64,000 bases of DNA from Flaccisagitta enflata (lineage: Eukaryota; Chaetognatha; Sagittoidea; Aphragmophora): positions 27,900,001 through 27,964,000 of the forward strand of contig OZ231126.1 in NCBI GenBank assembly GCA_965153355.1, in the 5' to 3' direction. Below are positions 1 through 11,700 of this stretch, piece by piece (positions within the stretch are counted from its first letter, which is position 1; every line of letters begins with the position of its first letter). Both the position numbers and the translations under genes were made by a program. The notes below the pieces were generated by a model. It was not told the origin of the DNA. It saw only the letters and a list, made by a program, of their open reading frames with translations, and ran no database searches.

Positions 1-799
1 TTTTTTCAAAAAAAATTTTGGATCGAATTAGTTAAAGATGTCTCATGTAGGGTAGCAAGGGGTGGGAGGGGCCCCCCGGTGGGGGGGTGAGACCACCCCT
101 CGCCCCACCCCTCCCACCCCTCGGTTGAAATTGACCACCCCTTGGTTTACCCCTCCCACCCCTCGGTTTACCCCTCGGTCCACCCCTTGGTCCTCCCCAC
201 CCCACCCCCCACCCCACCCTTCACCCCACCCCTCGGTTTTTTTTATACTTCAAAAATTTGATAAAATTGCTAGTTTGCAAAAAATACAAAAATCTCATTT
301 ACATATTGCAGTATCAATACCTTTAAGTTCCGGGGATTTCATAATTCAAAAAACCAAAAAGGGTGGTGGTGGGGGAGGGTGGTGATTCAAACTGAAATTG
401 TTTATAAAATACACGACTATTATTTAAGCTAAAATGAAAACGTCTACCCCTCGGTCTACCCCTCGGTCAACCTCCGGGTCTACCACTGGGTCTACCCCTC
501 GGTTCTTTTATATACTTCAAAAATTTGATAAAATTGCTAGTTTACAAAAAGTACAAAAATCTCATTTACATATTGCAGTTTCAATACCTTTAAGTTCAAG
601 GAATTTCATAATTCAAAAAACCAAAAAGGGTGGTGGTGGTGGAGGGAGGTGGTTCAAACTGAAAATACACAGCTATCATTTAATTTACAGCCTAGATAAA
701 AGAAACATTTTGCAGATATATATATAGACAATTTTCCCATAGCAAGTAAAATATTTCATTCGTGGTAAAACAAAACCTTTTACCTTAAGCAAGTTAAAA

Positions 800-1135
800 T
801 GTGCCTAACCCCAACACAACCCCTCACCCTAACACAACCCTTAACCCTAAACTCAACTTTACCCCTAGCCCTAAACCTAACACAACCCTTAACCCTAAAC
901 CTAATACAACCCTTAACCCTAAACTCAACATTACCTCTAACCCTAAACCCAATACTACCTTTAACCCTAAACTCAACATTACCCCTAACCCTAAACCTAA
1001 CACAACCTTTAACCCAACTTAACCAACCTTAACCCTAAACCTCAACAGCAACCTTAACCTAAACCCAACACTACCTGTAACCTTAAACTCAACACTACCC
1101 CTAACCCAAAACCAAACACAACCCCTAACCCTTAA
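800..1135. repeat. Degenerate telomere-like array, CCCTAA orientation
   Basis: Variants of AACCCTAAACTCAAC and CTAACACAACCC, mixing CCCTAA with longer units. It is not a pure TTAGGG tract. Confidence 0.8.
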
Positions 1136-1259
1136 CTTATGTTTAGTCCTTAATGTTAAACCTTATTAAGACTAACTTGAAACAGACCCTAACCCTTTCC
1201 CACAAAGGCACTTCATTTATGCAGGTTATTGATACAGGTTATTTATGCAGGGTTATGAT

Positions 1260-1745
1260 TTCAAATTAAAGGTTAAGGTTGTGTTTTTTTAGTTAAGGTT
1301 AGGGCTGGACATAAATGTTAAGGTTAAGGTTAGGGGTTGTGTTGGGTTTAAGGTTAGGGGTTGTATTAGGTTTAGGGTTAGGGGTTGTGTTAGGTTTAGT
1401 GTTTTTTTAATTAGGAATAGCGCTGGATATAAATGTTAAGGTTAAGGTTAGGGACTGTGTTGGGTTTAGGGTTAGGGATTGTGTTGGGTTTAGGGTTAGG
1501 GGTTGTATTGGGTTTAGGGTTAGAGGTTGTGTTGGGTATAGTGTTTTTTTCAAATAAGGTTAGAGCTGGATATAAATGTTAAAGTTAAGGTGAGGGGTTG
1601 TGTTGGGTTTAGGGTTAGGGGTTGTATTGGGTTTAGGGTTAGGGGTTGAGTTGGGTTTAGAGTAAGGGGTTGTGTTGGGTTTAGGGCTAAGGGTTGTGTT
1701 AGATTTAGGGTTAGGGGTTGTGTTAGGTTTAAGGTTAAGAGCTTT
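1260..1745. repeat. Degenerate telomere-like array, TTAGGG orientation
   Basis: Units such as GGGTTTAGGGTTAGGGGTTG with variants. It is the inverted counterpart of the 800-1135 array, separated from it by 125 bp. Confidence 0.8.
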
Positions 1746-1759
1746 ATCAAGTTAGAAGC

Positions 1760-1990
1760 TCATTACCCCTCACTACCCCTCGAACCACCCCTCACCCCAC
1801 CCCTCGCCTTACCCCAAACCCCACCCCTCGCCCCACCCCTCACCCCACCCCTCGCCCCACCCCTCACCCCACCCCTCGCCCCACACCCCTCGCTTTACCC
1901 CTCCCACCCCTCGCTACCCCTACATAATTTCAAACCACCCTTCACTTTTTGACCACCCCTAGCTACTCCTCACTACCCCTCACTTCCCCT
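1760..1990. repeat. CACCCCTCGCC array
   Basis: Tandem CCACCCCTCG/CACCCCTCGCC units. Related units occur at 61-235 in the left arm and at 440-505 in the interior of the foldback element. Confidence 0.8.
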
Positions 1991-2176
1991 CATGAGACAT
2001 CTATAACTAATTTTAGCCAAAATTTTTTCCAAAAAAAAATTTTTTTTTTTGAATTTTTTTTTTTTTTTGAAATTGTTTTTTTTTGAAATTGTTATTTTTG
2101 ACATTTTTGTTTTGAAAAAAAATTTTTTTTGAATTTTTTTTTTTTTGAATTTTTTTTTTTTTGAATTTTTTTTTTT

Positions 2177-2285
2177 CTTTTTTTTTGTAGTGTATCTTCT
2201 CGAGTCGCATTTACGCGACGAGAAAGCTTCAAAAATTAGTCTCCAGTCGGGGACTGTAATTTTGAAGCTTTTTTCTTTCCTCTAT
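2177..2285 (+). mobile_element. Isolated 3' end of a hairpin-ended (Helentron-like) element
   Basis: A CTCGAGTCGC/GCGACGAG hairpin is followed by the arms GCTTCAAAAATTA and TGTAATTTTGAAGC around CAGTCGGGGACTG, then T-rich DNA. It matches 54,923-54,993; its internal GTCGGGGAC is the complement of the 5' end of the element at 53,276. Confidence 0.5.
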
Positions 2286-2529
2286 TGAGGTCAACTCTCT
2301 TTGCTAAAGTTGTTTTCGCCCGACTACCTCTTAAGTCCCCATCAAGGCAACTTTTTTCACTGTTTTAAAACTTTCCCGTGAGGTTAATCCCTTTATGCTT
2401 CTCTTTTTGCCCATCAGGCTATCACCATGATGGCTGATGTTCTGCCGTACAATATCTCCAGTGCTTAACTCACATATCGCCCGTATCCCGTTATTACCGA
2501 TTACACGACCATTTTCTTTTTTGTCTCAG
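2286..2529. other. CARMIL intron, left end
   Basis: Unclassified intron sequence before the first visible exon. The upstream partner exon was not found in the window. Confidence 0.4.
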
Positions 2530-2721
2530 TCGCTTCTGCATTTCCGGAGCCGGCGCCGAAAACTCCCGAGTCTCCTCCGCCGTCTGTTCCTTCTCCTCTT
2601 CCTTCTCTACCGCGTCTCGACGCTCATCAACCGCTCGTCCACGCGGGCAAAGGCAGACCAAGGCCCGTCAAGAATCGAAGAGTCACCAAAGCCGTCTTGC
2701 AGCAAAACGACGAAGACGAAG
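2530..2721 (+). CDS. CARMIL exon with capping-protein interaction motif
   Basis: The acceptor TTGTCTCAG precedes it and the donor GTAAGG follows; it is phase 1 at both ends. A proline-rich stretch leads into LVHAGKGRPRPVKNRRVTK, which fits the L-x-H-x-x-x-x-R-P-[KR] capping-protein interaction (CPI) pattern followed by a basic cluster. An acidic NDEDE closes the exon. The upstream partner exon is not in the window. Confidence 0.7.
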
Positions 2722-5700
2722 GTAAGGACGCGTGCGCGCGACTCTTTAGGTCGATGTCCATCTGACGGAGGTTTTGCTGGCCCGTCTGCGACCACTGCTC
2801 CCTCCCACTTGCTAACGACTGCCGATGTCATGTATTCTTTAAGTACAGCCGGCTTTACCGAAGACGTAAAAGAGGTCCTCCGTCAGCTGTTTGGTTGTTG
2901 ATATTCGCAACTAACTCAAATCTATATTCCCTTGGCCTTCTGCCTTCTGCTCGGTTTTCTGAAGATAATTGTTAGTCTTTTTGATAATGAATATGAACAT
3001 CTATTTGAAATTCGTTGCATGAACAGACGTTGGGCAAAAGGACGTGGAGAACTTCTACAGTGGTCGCCCTCCTCCTCCGCCCCAAGAGGAGCCCTCAAAT
3101 CAAATGAATGGCAGTCAAGGTAGGCAAGAAGACCGCGCATCTCTAGTTGTTGCTGTTGGGTGCTTGTTTTTTTCTCCCCCGCCCCCTGACTCCCCGACCC
3201 GCGGTTTCCCCTCCTTGAGCCGCAAACATTGAACCTCTCCTCTGAAACTGAATAAGACCTTTGTGTGGATTTTCACCTTTTTCTCCCCCGAACTTTGTTT
3301 TCCTCTTTTCCTTCGGTGGTGGTTAACTCGTTAACAGAAATAGAGGGTAAACTTGCCAAAAGTGCACCCCTCTTGCCGGCAAAGAACAAGGCAAAGGAAC
3401 TGGGTAAAAATTGCACCGCTCGCCTTGCCTCTGCTCTTACCTATACCTGTCTGACACTGTCCAAATATCCGTTCTCATGTACTATTTCCCTACTTTTCGT
3501 TAGTCACTTAAGTAGACCATCTCTATAATTTCCATTTTAGTTTGTACTTCCTAGCTCCTACCGTAGTCTGTTGAATACCATGTATACAAATTACAATATA
3601 ATGTAAGATGTAAAGGTAATTGATATTCCGTTGCATAGGTTGGCATAGTGGCTCTCATAACCTGAATTTGATCGCGATGTGATAATTTCCACATGTTTCT
3701 TAAAACGTGATTTTCGTTTTTCCCCCTTTGTGGTAGATTCGAGTACGGAACAATTAGTGCAATCTACCGAGTCTCTCTCCTCCGATGATTCCAAGTAAGT
3801 AAGATTCTAAATAAATACGGCTGGATGGTTGATTTCTCACTGACTAACTTGAAGTAGTGTACGAGCCAAGTATTTAGACGGGTTAACTAGACATACACCT
3901 TAAGCTAATAAATTGGTGCATGATTGTCGGTTGTTATTGTACACAAAAATGATTTTCGTTTTCGTTTTATTTTCTTTTTGCGCAGACACAGTCGAAAGTA
4001 TGTACTCTTGAGTCTTGTGAGGCATTTTGCACATTGTCAATTTGTCGTGATTTTAACTGTTTATGTCGCATGTTTGATCTGCCCACTGGGTTAACTCACT
4101 GTGCAGATAATAAGATGAATAAATTGTATAGTATGTACTATTTTGTAAAATCATCATTGTCCTGTTTGATTACTAGGTAGATATAGAGGGACAATGATAA
4201 AACAGCATTTCAATACAATTTGAAAGCACAGCTGAGCCCCAGAAATGATTCTCACAGAACGTGACGTTTTGTTGTCCCTAATTGTACTGTACAATTATTT
4301 GTACATTTCTCCGTCGATATTTTGACTGTGAACGTGTCATGTACAATAACCTTTGACGACTTGCTTGCCTAGACGATTTGTAATCATTTCCTGTATTGTT
4401 CGTGTAGATCGAGATCGAGACTACTCAGACACATATTTCAGTATGTAAATGTTAATACTTTTACAGTGGATGTGCTCATGTCGGAAGGGATATGCCTAGG
4501 ATGAAGTATTTGTTCGAAACTCTGGCAATCTTGCGCAATTTACATTGATAATCTTCTGTTCTTATTGGGAATTCAGCGGTGACAGCACTGTTCTTCATCG
4601 TATTTTCACAAGGCCTTTCGTTTCCGTCTGAAGCACATACATCCACATTGCCAAATTGAGCATGATAAAATCGCTTTCTATTCCTAAGATAAATGAGTCA
4701 TTGGAGTAAAGTATTTTTAAGCTTTGGTGTCCTCTCATTTGATGTAGTAAACAGAAACAACCCATTCTGTTTATTGATATTGAATTTCTGTTCTCGCATT
4801 TTACCATATTTTCGGGTCGGGTGACGATGTATCCTCGATGTTTGGTCGGTTTATTGATTGATCAGTTTGTTGATTAATCGGTTGGTTGATTGATCTGTAA
4901 GTTGATCATTTGGTTGATCAAATAAGTTGGCTGATCAATCAGTTGATCAATCAATCAATTGGTCAATCAATCAGTTGGTCAATCAATCAATTGGTCAATC
5001 AATAGGTCAATCAATCAATTGGTCAATCAATCAATTGGTCGATCAATCAATTGGTCGATCAATCAATTGGTCGATCAATCAATTGGTCGATCAATCAATT
5101 GGTCGATCAATCAATTGGTCGATCAATCAATTGGTCGATCAATCAATTGGTCGATCAATCAATTGGTCGATCAATCAATTGGTCGATCAATCAATTGGTC
5201 GATCAATCAATTGGTCGATCAATCAATTGGTCGATCAATTAATTGGTCGATCAATCAATTGGTCGATCAATCAATTGGTCGATCAATTACAGACTGACTG
5301 ATTCAAAAGGAAATTCGAGGACGCAACAAGATTTGAGTTTCGTTCAACCAGCGTGGATATCTCGGTTCGTTGACTGGCCTCTTTCTTTCTAATATGGGTC
5401 CATTTCAGGGATTGATCTCCCAACTTATTCGACTTTGTTTCAAAACGTTATCTTTTTTCTCTCCCTTTCTTCTCTCGCGAATCCTTTGCCAAACCTCGAA
5501 GAAAGGGCCGAAGTTGGTGGCCTTTCAAATCCAAGGAGAAAGACAAGAAGAGAGATTCTTTGCCCGAAGCTCGGAGCGACGACGAACTTAGTTGGCAAAA
5601 CGGTCCCGCGTCGGCTTCGTCTGTCAGACCCGCTGCCAGCGCCAATCCCACCACCATCGCTCCCGTTGCCGCCGCCTCTGCCGCTACAACATCGCCCGCC

Positions 5701-8700
5701 GTGGCCCCGACGGTCGCCCCGGCAACGAGAAAACCCATGATTCCACCCGCGCCACCTACTTTACCGCCCCCAGGTTGGTGATAATGGTTGGGGGGACCTG
5801 TTTGGGTCTGTACATATATTGGTGTATAGTGGTAACAGGGTGTGCAAAATTATCCGCACTCAGCAGTTATCTTTTTTTGAAACCCTGTAGAAAAAATAAT
5901 TTTTGAAAGCATAACGGGTAGATATGAAAAAGTATCCTTCTTAACATTCAAAAGCAAAATTCGCAAAGTGTAAAAAGTCAGAAATTAAACTGTTTAGGTA
6001 TATTTAACTCAAATAGAACACTCCTGTAAAAAGTTCATTGAAAAAAAACCAACTAAAATTCTGTTGTTAGTTTTTCTTGCCCTTTAGGCCTGATTTATTT
6101 GCTTTTTTGACCTCCACTGATGTTGATTTAACTTATCTCCCTCAGCATAAAGTGTGTCAAGTTAGGAAAATCATTATGGAGTAGTTACAAATACCAGAAT
6201 CTATGATTTTGTCATCTATTTTGCTTATGAAATAAAATCCTGTCAAAATCAAAATCTCTGCTCCCAATCATTTAACTCCCTTAGTGACAAGGGATTTAGA
6301 AAAAACCTAAAATCAATTTTGGCTTCTAGTATGACTAGCTGGGGTACTCTGGCTCAAATTTCATATTGCTGGGTCACTTCTAAGTATGGTTTTCTTTCAA
6401 TGGCGCAAGTGCGGATAATTTTGCACACCCTGTTATTACTGCCTTATACGTTTTTTTCTCCGGAGTGAAAACATGGAATGATATATTTGGTTGTTCGCAT
6501 GCGAACATTTGTCCCAAATATTTCATTTTGTGTTGCTATAAGATTATCCTTTGTCTTCACATTTCTCGTAATGTAGATGACGACGACGACGAGGAAGATG
6601 ATCATCCTCGTCGTCCAGTAACGAAGGTTGCTATGCCCGTCGGCCTTCCTGGGGGTTTCCTGGCCGAGATGAAGGGAAGAAAAGGCTTCCAGAGGTAATA
6701 AAAACATCGGAAATTCCTAATGTTCATTGTCTAGGTTGTCCGTTGTCATGTCATCCATTTGAATCAATGATTCGGGTTCTTAAAGGACGAGACCTGTGCA
6801 GTTTCCAACTTGAAGTCACCCACGTCATCTTTTTCATTTCGCTTTCGCTTTCGCGCAGTCGGATAGCCGATGAGTCGTCGACGAAGGGGACATCGAATGG
6901 AGATTCTTCGCAGCACGAAGCCCCTAAGCCCGCTTTTGGCCCTGGCATGCTCAAACCCACACCCGGTTAGTCAGGGTTAAAAAAAAGTTCAAACAAGTGA
7001 GACGGGGTCTCAATATCGTTGCGGCCGGATGGGCAGGGGTACATAACCCTCATTCTTACCCCGTGCTTACTCACACTCAAAAATTACCGGAAATGCGCGT
7101 TTTCTCTTGTTCTACGTCTTCCCAGGTGGATTTTCGATCTCGGTCGAATATCCACCTGGGAAGAAAGACTACGGGTAGGAAATAAATTATCTAACTTTTC
7201 GACTCGATCATCATGGACCTACGGACAAATAAATGGACAGACAAACAGATGGACTTATTAACGGACCAACGGACGGACAAAGCCTATCATAGAGTTGCGT
7301 GTCCGCAACTGAAAGTTTACAAAAATGTCTGTCTCCTACGCGGCTTATAGGTGTCTGCCAATTGAGGTGGGTCACGCTGTATATTCTTCAAGCTTAATCC
7401 GTATCTTGCGTCTAGTCGTCAACTTTCTTTGAGCCGATTGATCAGTCAACGGACAAGACACAATAGGTATACATATCATACCGTTGGTTTTGATCCAACA
7501 TGCTGATAGCGAACAAAATATTGTATGCAACAACCAGTGGTTTAAATAACATTCGGCTTTAATGTTACAAAATTGTAGCATAATAGCCGGCTGTAATTCT
7601 AACTACCCGTTGTTGAATACAACATTTTGTTTGTTATAGCCGGCTGTAACTTGAGCAACTGATTGTCGCATATAATATTTTGTTTTTAAGCAGTATGTTG
7701 GATTGAAGCCAGTGGTATGATATATATATACCTATAGTGTTTTGTCCACTGACTGTGATATCAACAACGCTTCTTATTAGGCGGTCGAACTTCCAAGCTT
7801 CCTGTTGATTCAACGGCCGAGGAAAAGGACGCTGCCAAACCTTTTGGCCCCAAAATGCTCAAACCCACTGCCCCTAAACCTAGTAAGTGATGAAGATTAA
7901 CTGTCGTTCTGATTTTCCTCTCCTTCCCTTTAGCGTATACTTTATAAGAATGAAATCACTACGAGCCCACCGTAGCGGGATCTCTTTTACTGTTTATTTC
8001 CAAAAAAACTGATGCTATCCTTGAATAGGCCAGCGATAACTGGCCCGTTCATATCCCATCCCACGTGTAGATATTTCATGATCAAAAACTCAGGTACTGT
8101 CGGAAGAAGATGTTACATCATCATTCTTGTGTCCCACGGATTTTCTTTTGCACCTAAAAAGAGTAGTAGTTTCTTTTCCATGGTGAATAGATGCTTTTTC
8201 ATATGGTTCTTAGAAGAATGTTTTACAAAAAAAAAAATCGAGATTTCTAACGGAATGATTGACACTAATAGACAGACGAACCGATGTAAAAATCATTGGA
8301 ATGAGAGAAAAGAAAGGCAGGGCGGTGATAGAGATGTGGTGAAACAGACATCGACTCCTTTGCATGACAAAAGTGCACTGTTAGAAAATATTGATTGACA
8401 TTACCGGAGCAAAATGAGTATTCCTTCTATCTCTCCCTCATTGCTAGATCTGAAATTTTAAAATTCCTCCTGTCCTAATCAAACACATGCCTTGCTCTTC
8501 CCGCCTTTTAAAAATCATTGTGATGTAATGAAATAAACGATCGTCTTGGTTCATAGTTGTCACCCCCTCGTCTGAGAAGATGCCCCCCTGATCAAGGCTG
8601 TGATTAAGAGTGTTACCAAATCATGATTTTTATCGGAGCCAGATGATTGAATTAAAGCTGATCCTGAGCTCATATTTGTTGCAGACTTACGCATGCTATC

Positions 8701-11700
8701 ACGTGATTTGAGCGGACGATGATTTGTTGACGTGTTCATGGTGTGATTTGAAAACCCTGTTTTGACAGGGGATGAAACGCGATAAGGCAATCACAAATCT
8801 GGTTTGACGTTTAAAAGTAGCTTGCACGCGACTTTACGACCCATTCGACCCATTCCACGGTCGGTCCGTTACAAAACTTGGGAAAAATGGCCCCTTCCCA
8901 GTGCCCACCCATTTGAGGTCATTAGGTTTTCCCTGTGTGTCGATTGATGGGTTAACTCGGCTGAATATGGTTGAGTGCTTGACGCTTGACGGTTACTTGG
9001 TCATGGTCTCATAGACGCATTATTATCAACTAACTTAGGTTTTGAGAAACAAAGGTGGAAAAAAGGTGTATTTCGCAGCTGTGCTTGACTGAACGGCTAA
9101 TCACCCATATTCTTTGTTGTCGCTACTTTACCTCATTTCCAAATAAATCCTATTTTTCAGCTGCGCCTACCTTTGAAACGAATGACAATTTTTCTGCCAT
9201 CAACATCGCTCCTACCATTGGATCTGCCACAACGTCCGACTTAGGACCGAAAGGTAAGATTAGCAAACCAATGGTCGTGACCGGGAGGTAGGGGGATCCA
9301 GGGAGGAAAGTGGAATATTTTCAAATGGTCGGAGATTACACGTGGACGCAAAATAGAAAGTGATGAGGCCCCATAAGTTTTAGCACCCCCCCTACAGCTA
9401 ACATGGTTAAATGAATTTTCTTTTTGAAGGTTGTTTTGGGCGATTCAGAGGAATAGAAATGGCGTTGTCAGAGGGATTATTGAGATTGTATCTAGAACCA
9501 TGGAAATTTTCACTTATTACTCCATTTTGTTACTTTTTGTCCTCGACGATCAGTTTACGTCGAGGACTATAACATTTTGGATGCTTCACATAGCAAAAGT
9601 AGTTTATTTTTTCTCGCCCTCCTTACCTAATGTGGAGTGGCCAATTTTAGGACCCTTACCATTTTTCTTTCATCAAAAATCATTCATCTTCCGTTTTTTA
9701 GAAAATTGTTTTTGAGGGCCTAATTTGCATAATGCAGTGGGATGAAATAATATGCTGATATTGTTTGAATTAGCTTTTACAAATTTCTTTTTTTTAAAGA
9801 ATTACAATTCTGCCTTTTCATATGCTTTTTCATACCTTATGTTCTAAGATTTTAGTTTATTTTTACAAGCATCATGATTTTCTAAAACAAATAATTGTCG
9901 TTTTTGTAACAAAACTACACAGGATTTTGCTGAATTCAGGGAAATCTGTGGAAACTTTAAGGCCAAAACAAAAACGGAAGATGAAGGAATTTAGAAAAAA
10001 GGAAAATGGTCATCTTCATGATTTTTGCATCTCCACATTACCTAAGTAGGGTGAAGGGATACTCCCAACTTTTGCTATGCGAAGCACGCATAACATATAA
10101 CGTATAACGTATAACATATAACATAGCCTTTATCGTGTAGTGGGTCGTTCGTCTGTGTTAACCCTTAAAAACTTGAGAACCACAACTCAGATGTTGATGA
10201 AACTTGGTCAGTGTCATTTTTAGGGCATTACTAACCTGTGTACCAACTTTCAACAACATTCATAAATATTTAATACCCTTTGCCTAATATTTTTGTAGTA
10301 ATATTAATTGTTGGACTTGTGCAATTTACATAGGGGAAGGGTAGCTTAGATTCACCAATGTTGTTCAAATTTGTTGTGAAGGTTTATTGCATCAATTAAA
10401 GCTCCCCTGCAAGATTTCAGATAATTCTGAGTATTGGTTTAGAACATATAAGGGTATTTTGCTAGTAATATTAATTCCTAGACTTGTGCAATTTACATAG
10501 GGGAATGGTAGTAAAGGTTCACCAATGTTGTTCAAACTTGTTGTGAAGGTTCATTGCATCAATTAAAGCTCCCCTGCAAGATTTCAGTAAATTCTGAGTA
10601 TTGGTTAAGAAAATATAAGGGTATTTATGATGTATCTAGTAACATTATTTTTTAGATTTGAGAATTTTTTTTTCGAAAACATTTTTCAAAAACATTTTTT
10701 TTTTTAAATATTTATTTTTTTTTGAAATTATTTTTTTTCTTTGAGTAGCCGGGTCAGACTGAGTAGCCGGATCAGACTGAGTAGCCGGGTCAGACTGAGT
10801 CGCCGGATCAGACTGAGTAGCCGGGTCAGACTGAGTAGCCGGGTCAGACTGGGTAGCCGGGTCGGACACCAAATAGACTACAGTCGAGGACTGTTGTTTT
10901 TAAGCTTTTTTAGATTGTTTGTTTTCAGAGTTTAAGTGATAAATTTCAGGGTTCCATTTACAATCTCAAAAATCGCTCTGATGACGCCATTTGTATTCCC
11001 CTTAGTTGTTCAAGATGACTTTTAATATGAAATTTCAATCAGCAAATATGGTTGTAGGGGGGGTTTGATTGTTATGAATCCTTCTCAGGTGGTTGTCCGA
11101 TGGCGGGTGCGCGTCCCGTTCTTCCCCTGAAACCGAGTAAACCATTGAAACCTGCGACGGCGCCCAAGCCGGCCTCTAAGCCGCAATTTCCATCACCCAC
11201 AAACTTCAATCCTCCACATCTTTCCAAATCCCAATTTCCGTCTCCCACTTCCCCTTCCTCTGCACTTAACTGCGCTTCCTCTGCACTTAACTGCGCCGCC
11301 GCGCAAAATGATTCCGCACCCGTCTTTCCTATCAAGAGACCAGGTAACTAATGTATTTTCTAGTTTTTATTCACACTGCACTGTCATCATCAATCACTCA
11401 AAAAACCGTGCTGTCTGTGTATTGTATTGACCGAATTTGAAATTTTTTGGATTTTCAAGCATCCGGTCACGTGCAATCCAAACAAATATTTTTTGTTGGG
11501 GCTATTGATTTTAGTCACATCTTAAACACCACGTGGTCAACGAAATCGATGATGAATTTAGTTATCAATAACTTTTCCTCTATTTTCAGTGTCCTCTCCT
11601 TCGCCTCCTCGTCCCTTGCCACGAGCTTCTCTGGCCACCATTTCAGGAGGTCAAACATCCCCAGTCTCCCCTCCTCCTCCGATCCCCTCTCATCATTCCT

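Larger units (their letters stand above)
1..2040. mobile_element. Foldback-type element with satellite interior
   Basis: Its ends are inverted copies: 9-58 (AATTAGTTAAAGATGTCTCATG core) against 1990-2035 (CATGAGACATCTATAACTAA). Inside are GGGGTGAG/CCACCCCTCG arrays, two 140-bp direct repeats (about 236-370 and 503-645) and telomere-like arrays in two orientations. No transposase frame. The left end may extend past the window. Confidence 0.6.
9538..10911. mobile_element. Hairpin-ended (Helentron-like) element, GTCCTCGACG class
   Basis: Starts with hairpin GTCCTCGACG...CGTCGAGGAC (9540-9568) and ends with ACAGTCGAGGACTGT (10880-10894) plus a T-run. The core shares blocks with the element at 53,276-54,993 (TTTACATAGG..GAGGGTAG, CCCCTGCAA). 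An 18-bp tandem repeat sits near its 3' end. Confidence 0.55.
9345..11075. mobile_element. Outer TIR element of a three-level nest
   Basis: Left part 9345-9535 and right part 10915-11075 match the left and right halves of the uninterrupted 380-bp element at 51,535-51,915, including the inverted TTAGCACCCCCCCTACAGC end. The interior was displaced by a later insertion (9538-10911). Confidence 0.7.

Noticed and set aside
800-1745. A true chromosome end
   Set aside because: Units are degenerate, occur in both orientations, and lie inside a foldback element adjacent to a gene.
4925-5292. A CRISPR-like array
   Set aside because: Units abut with no unique spacers; this is a plain minisatellite in a eukaryotic intron.
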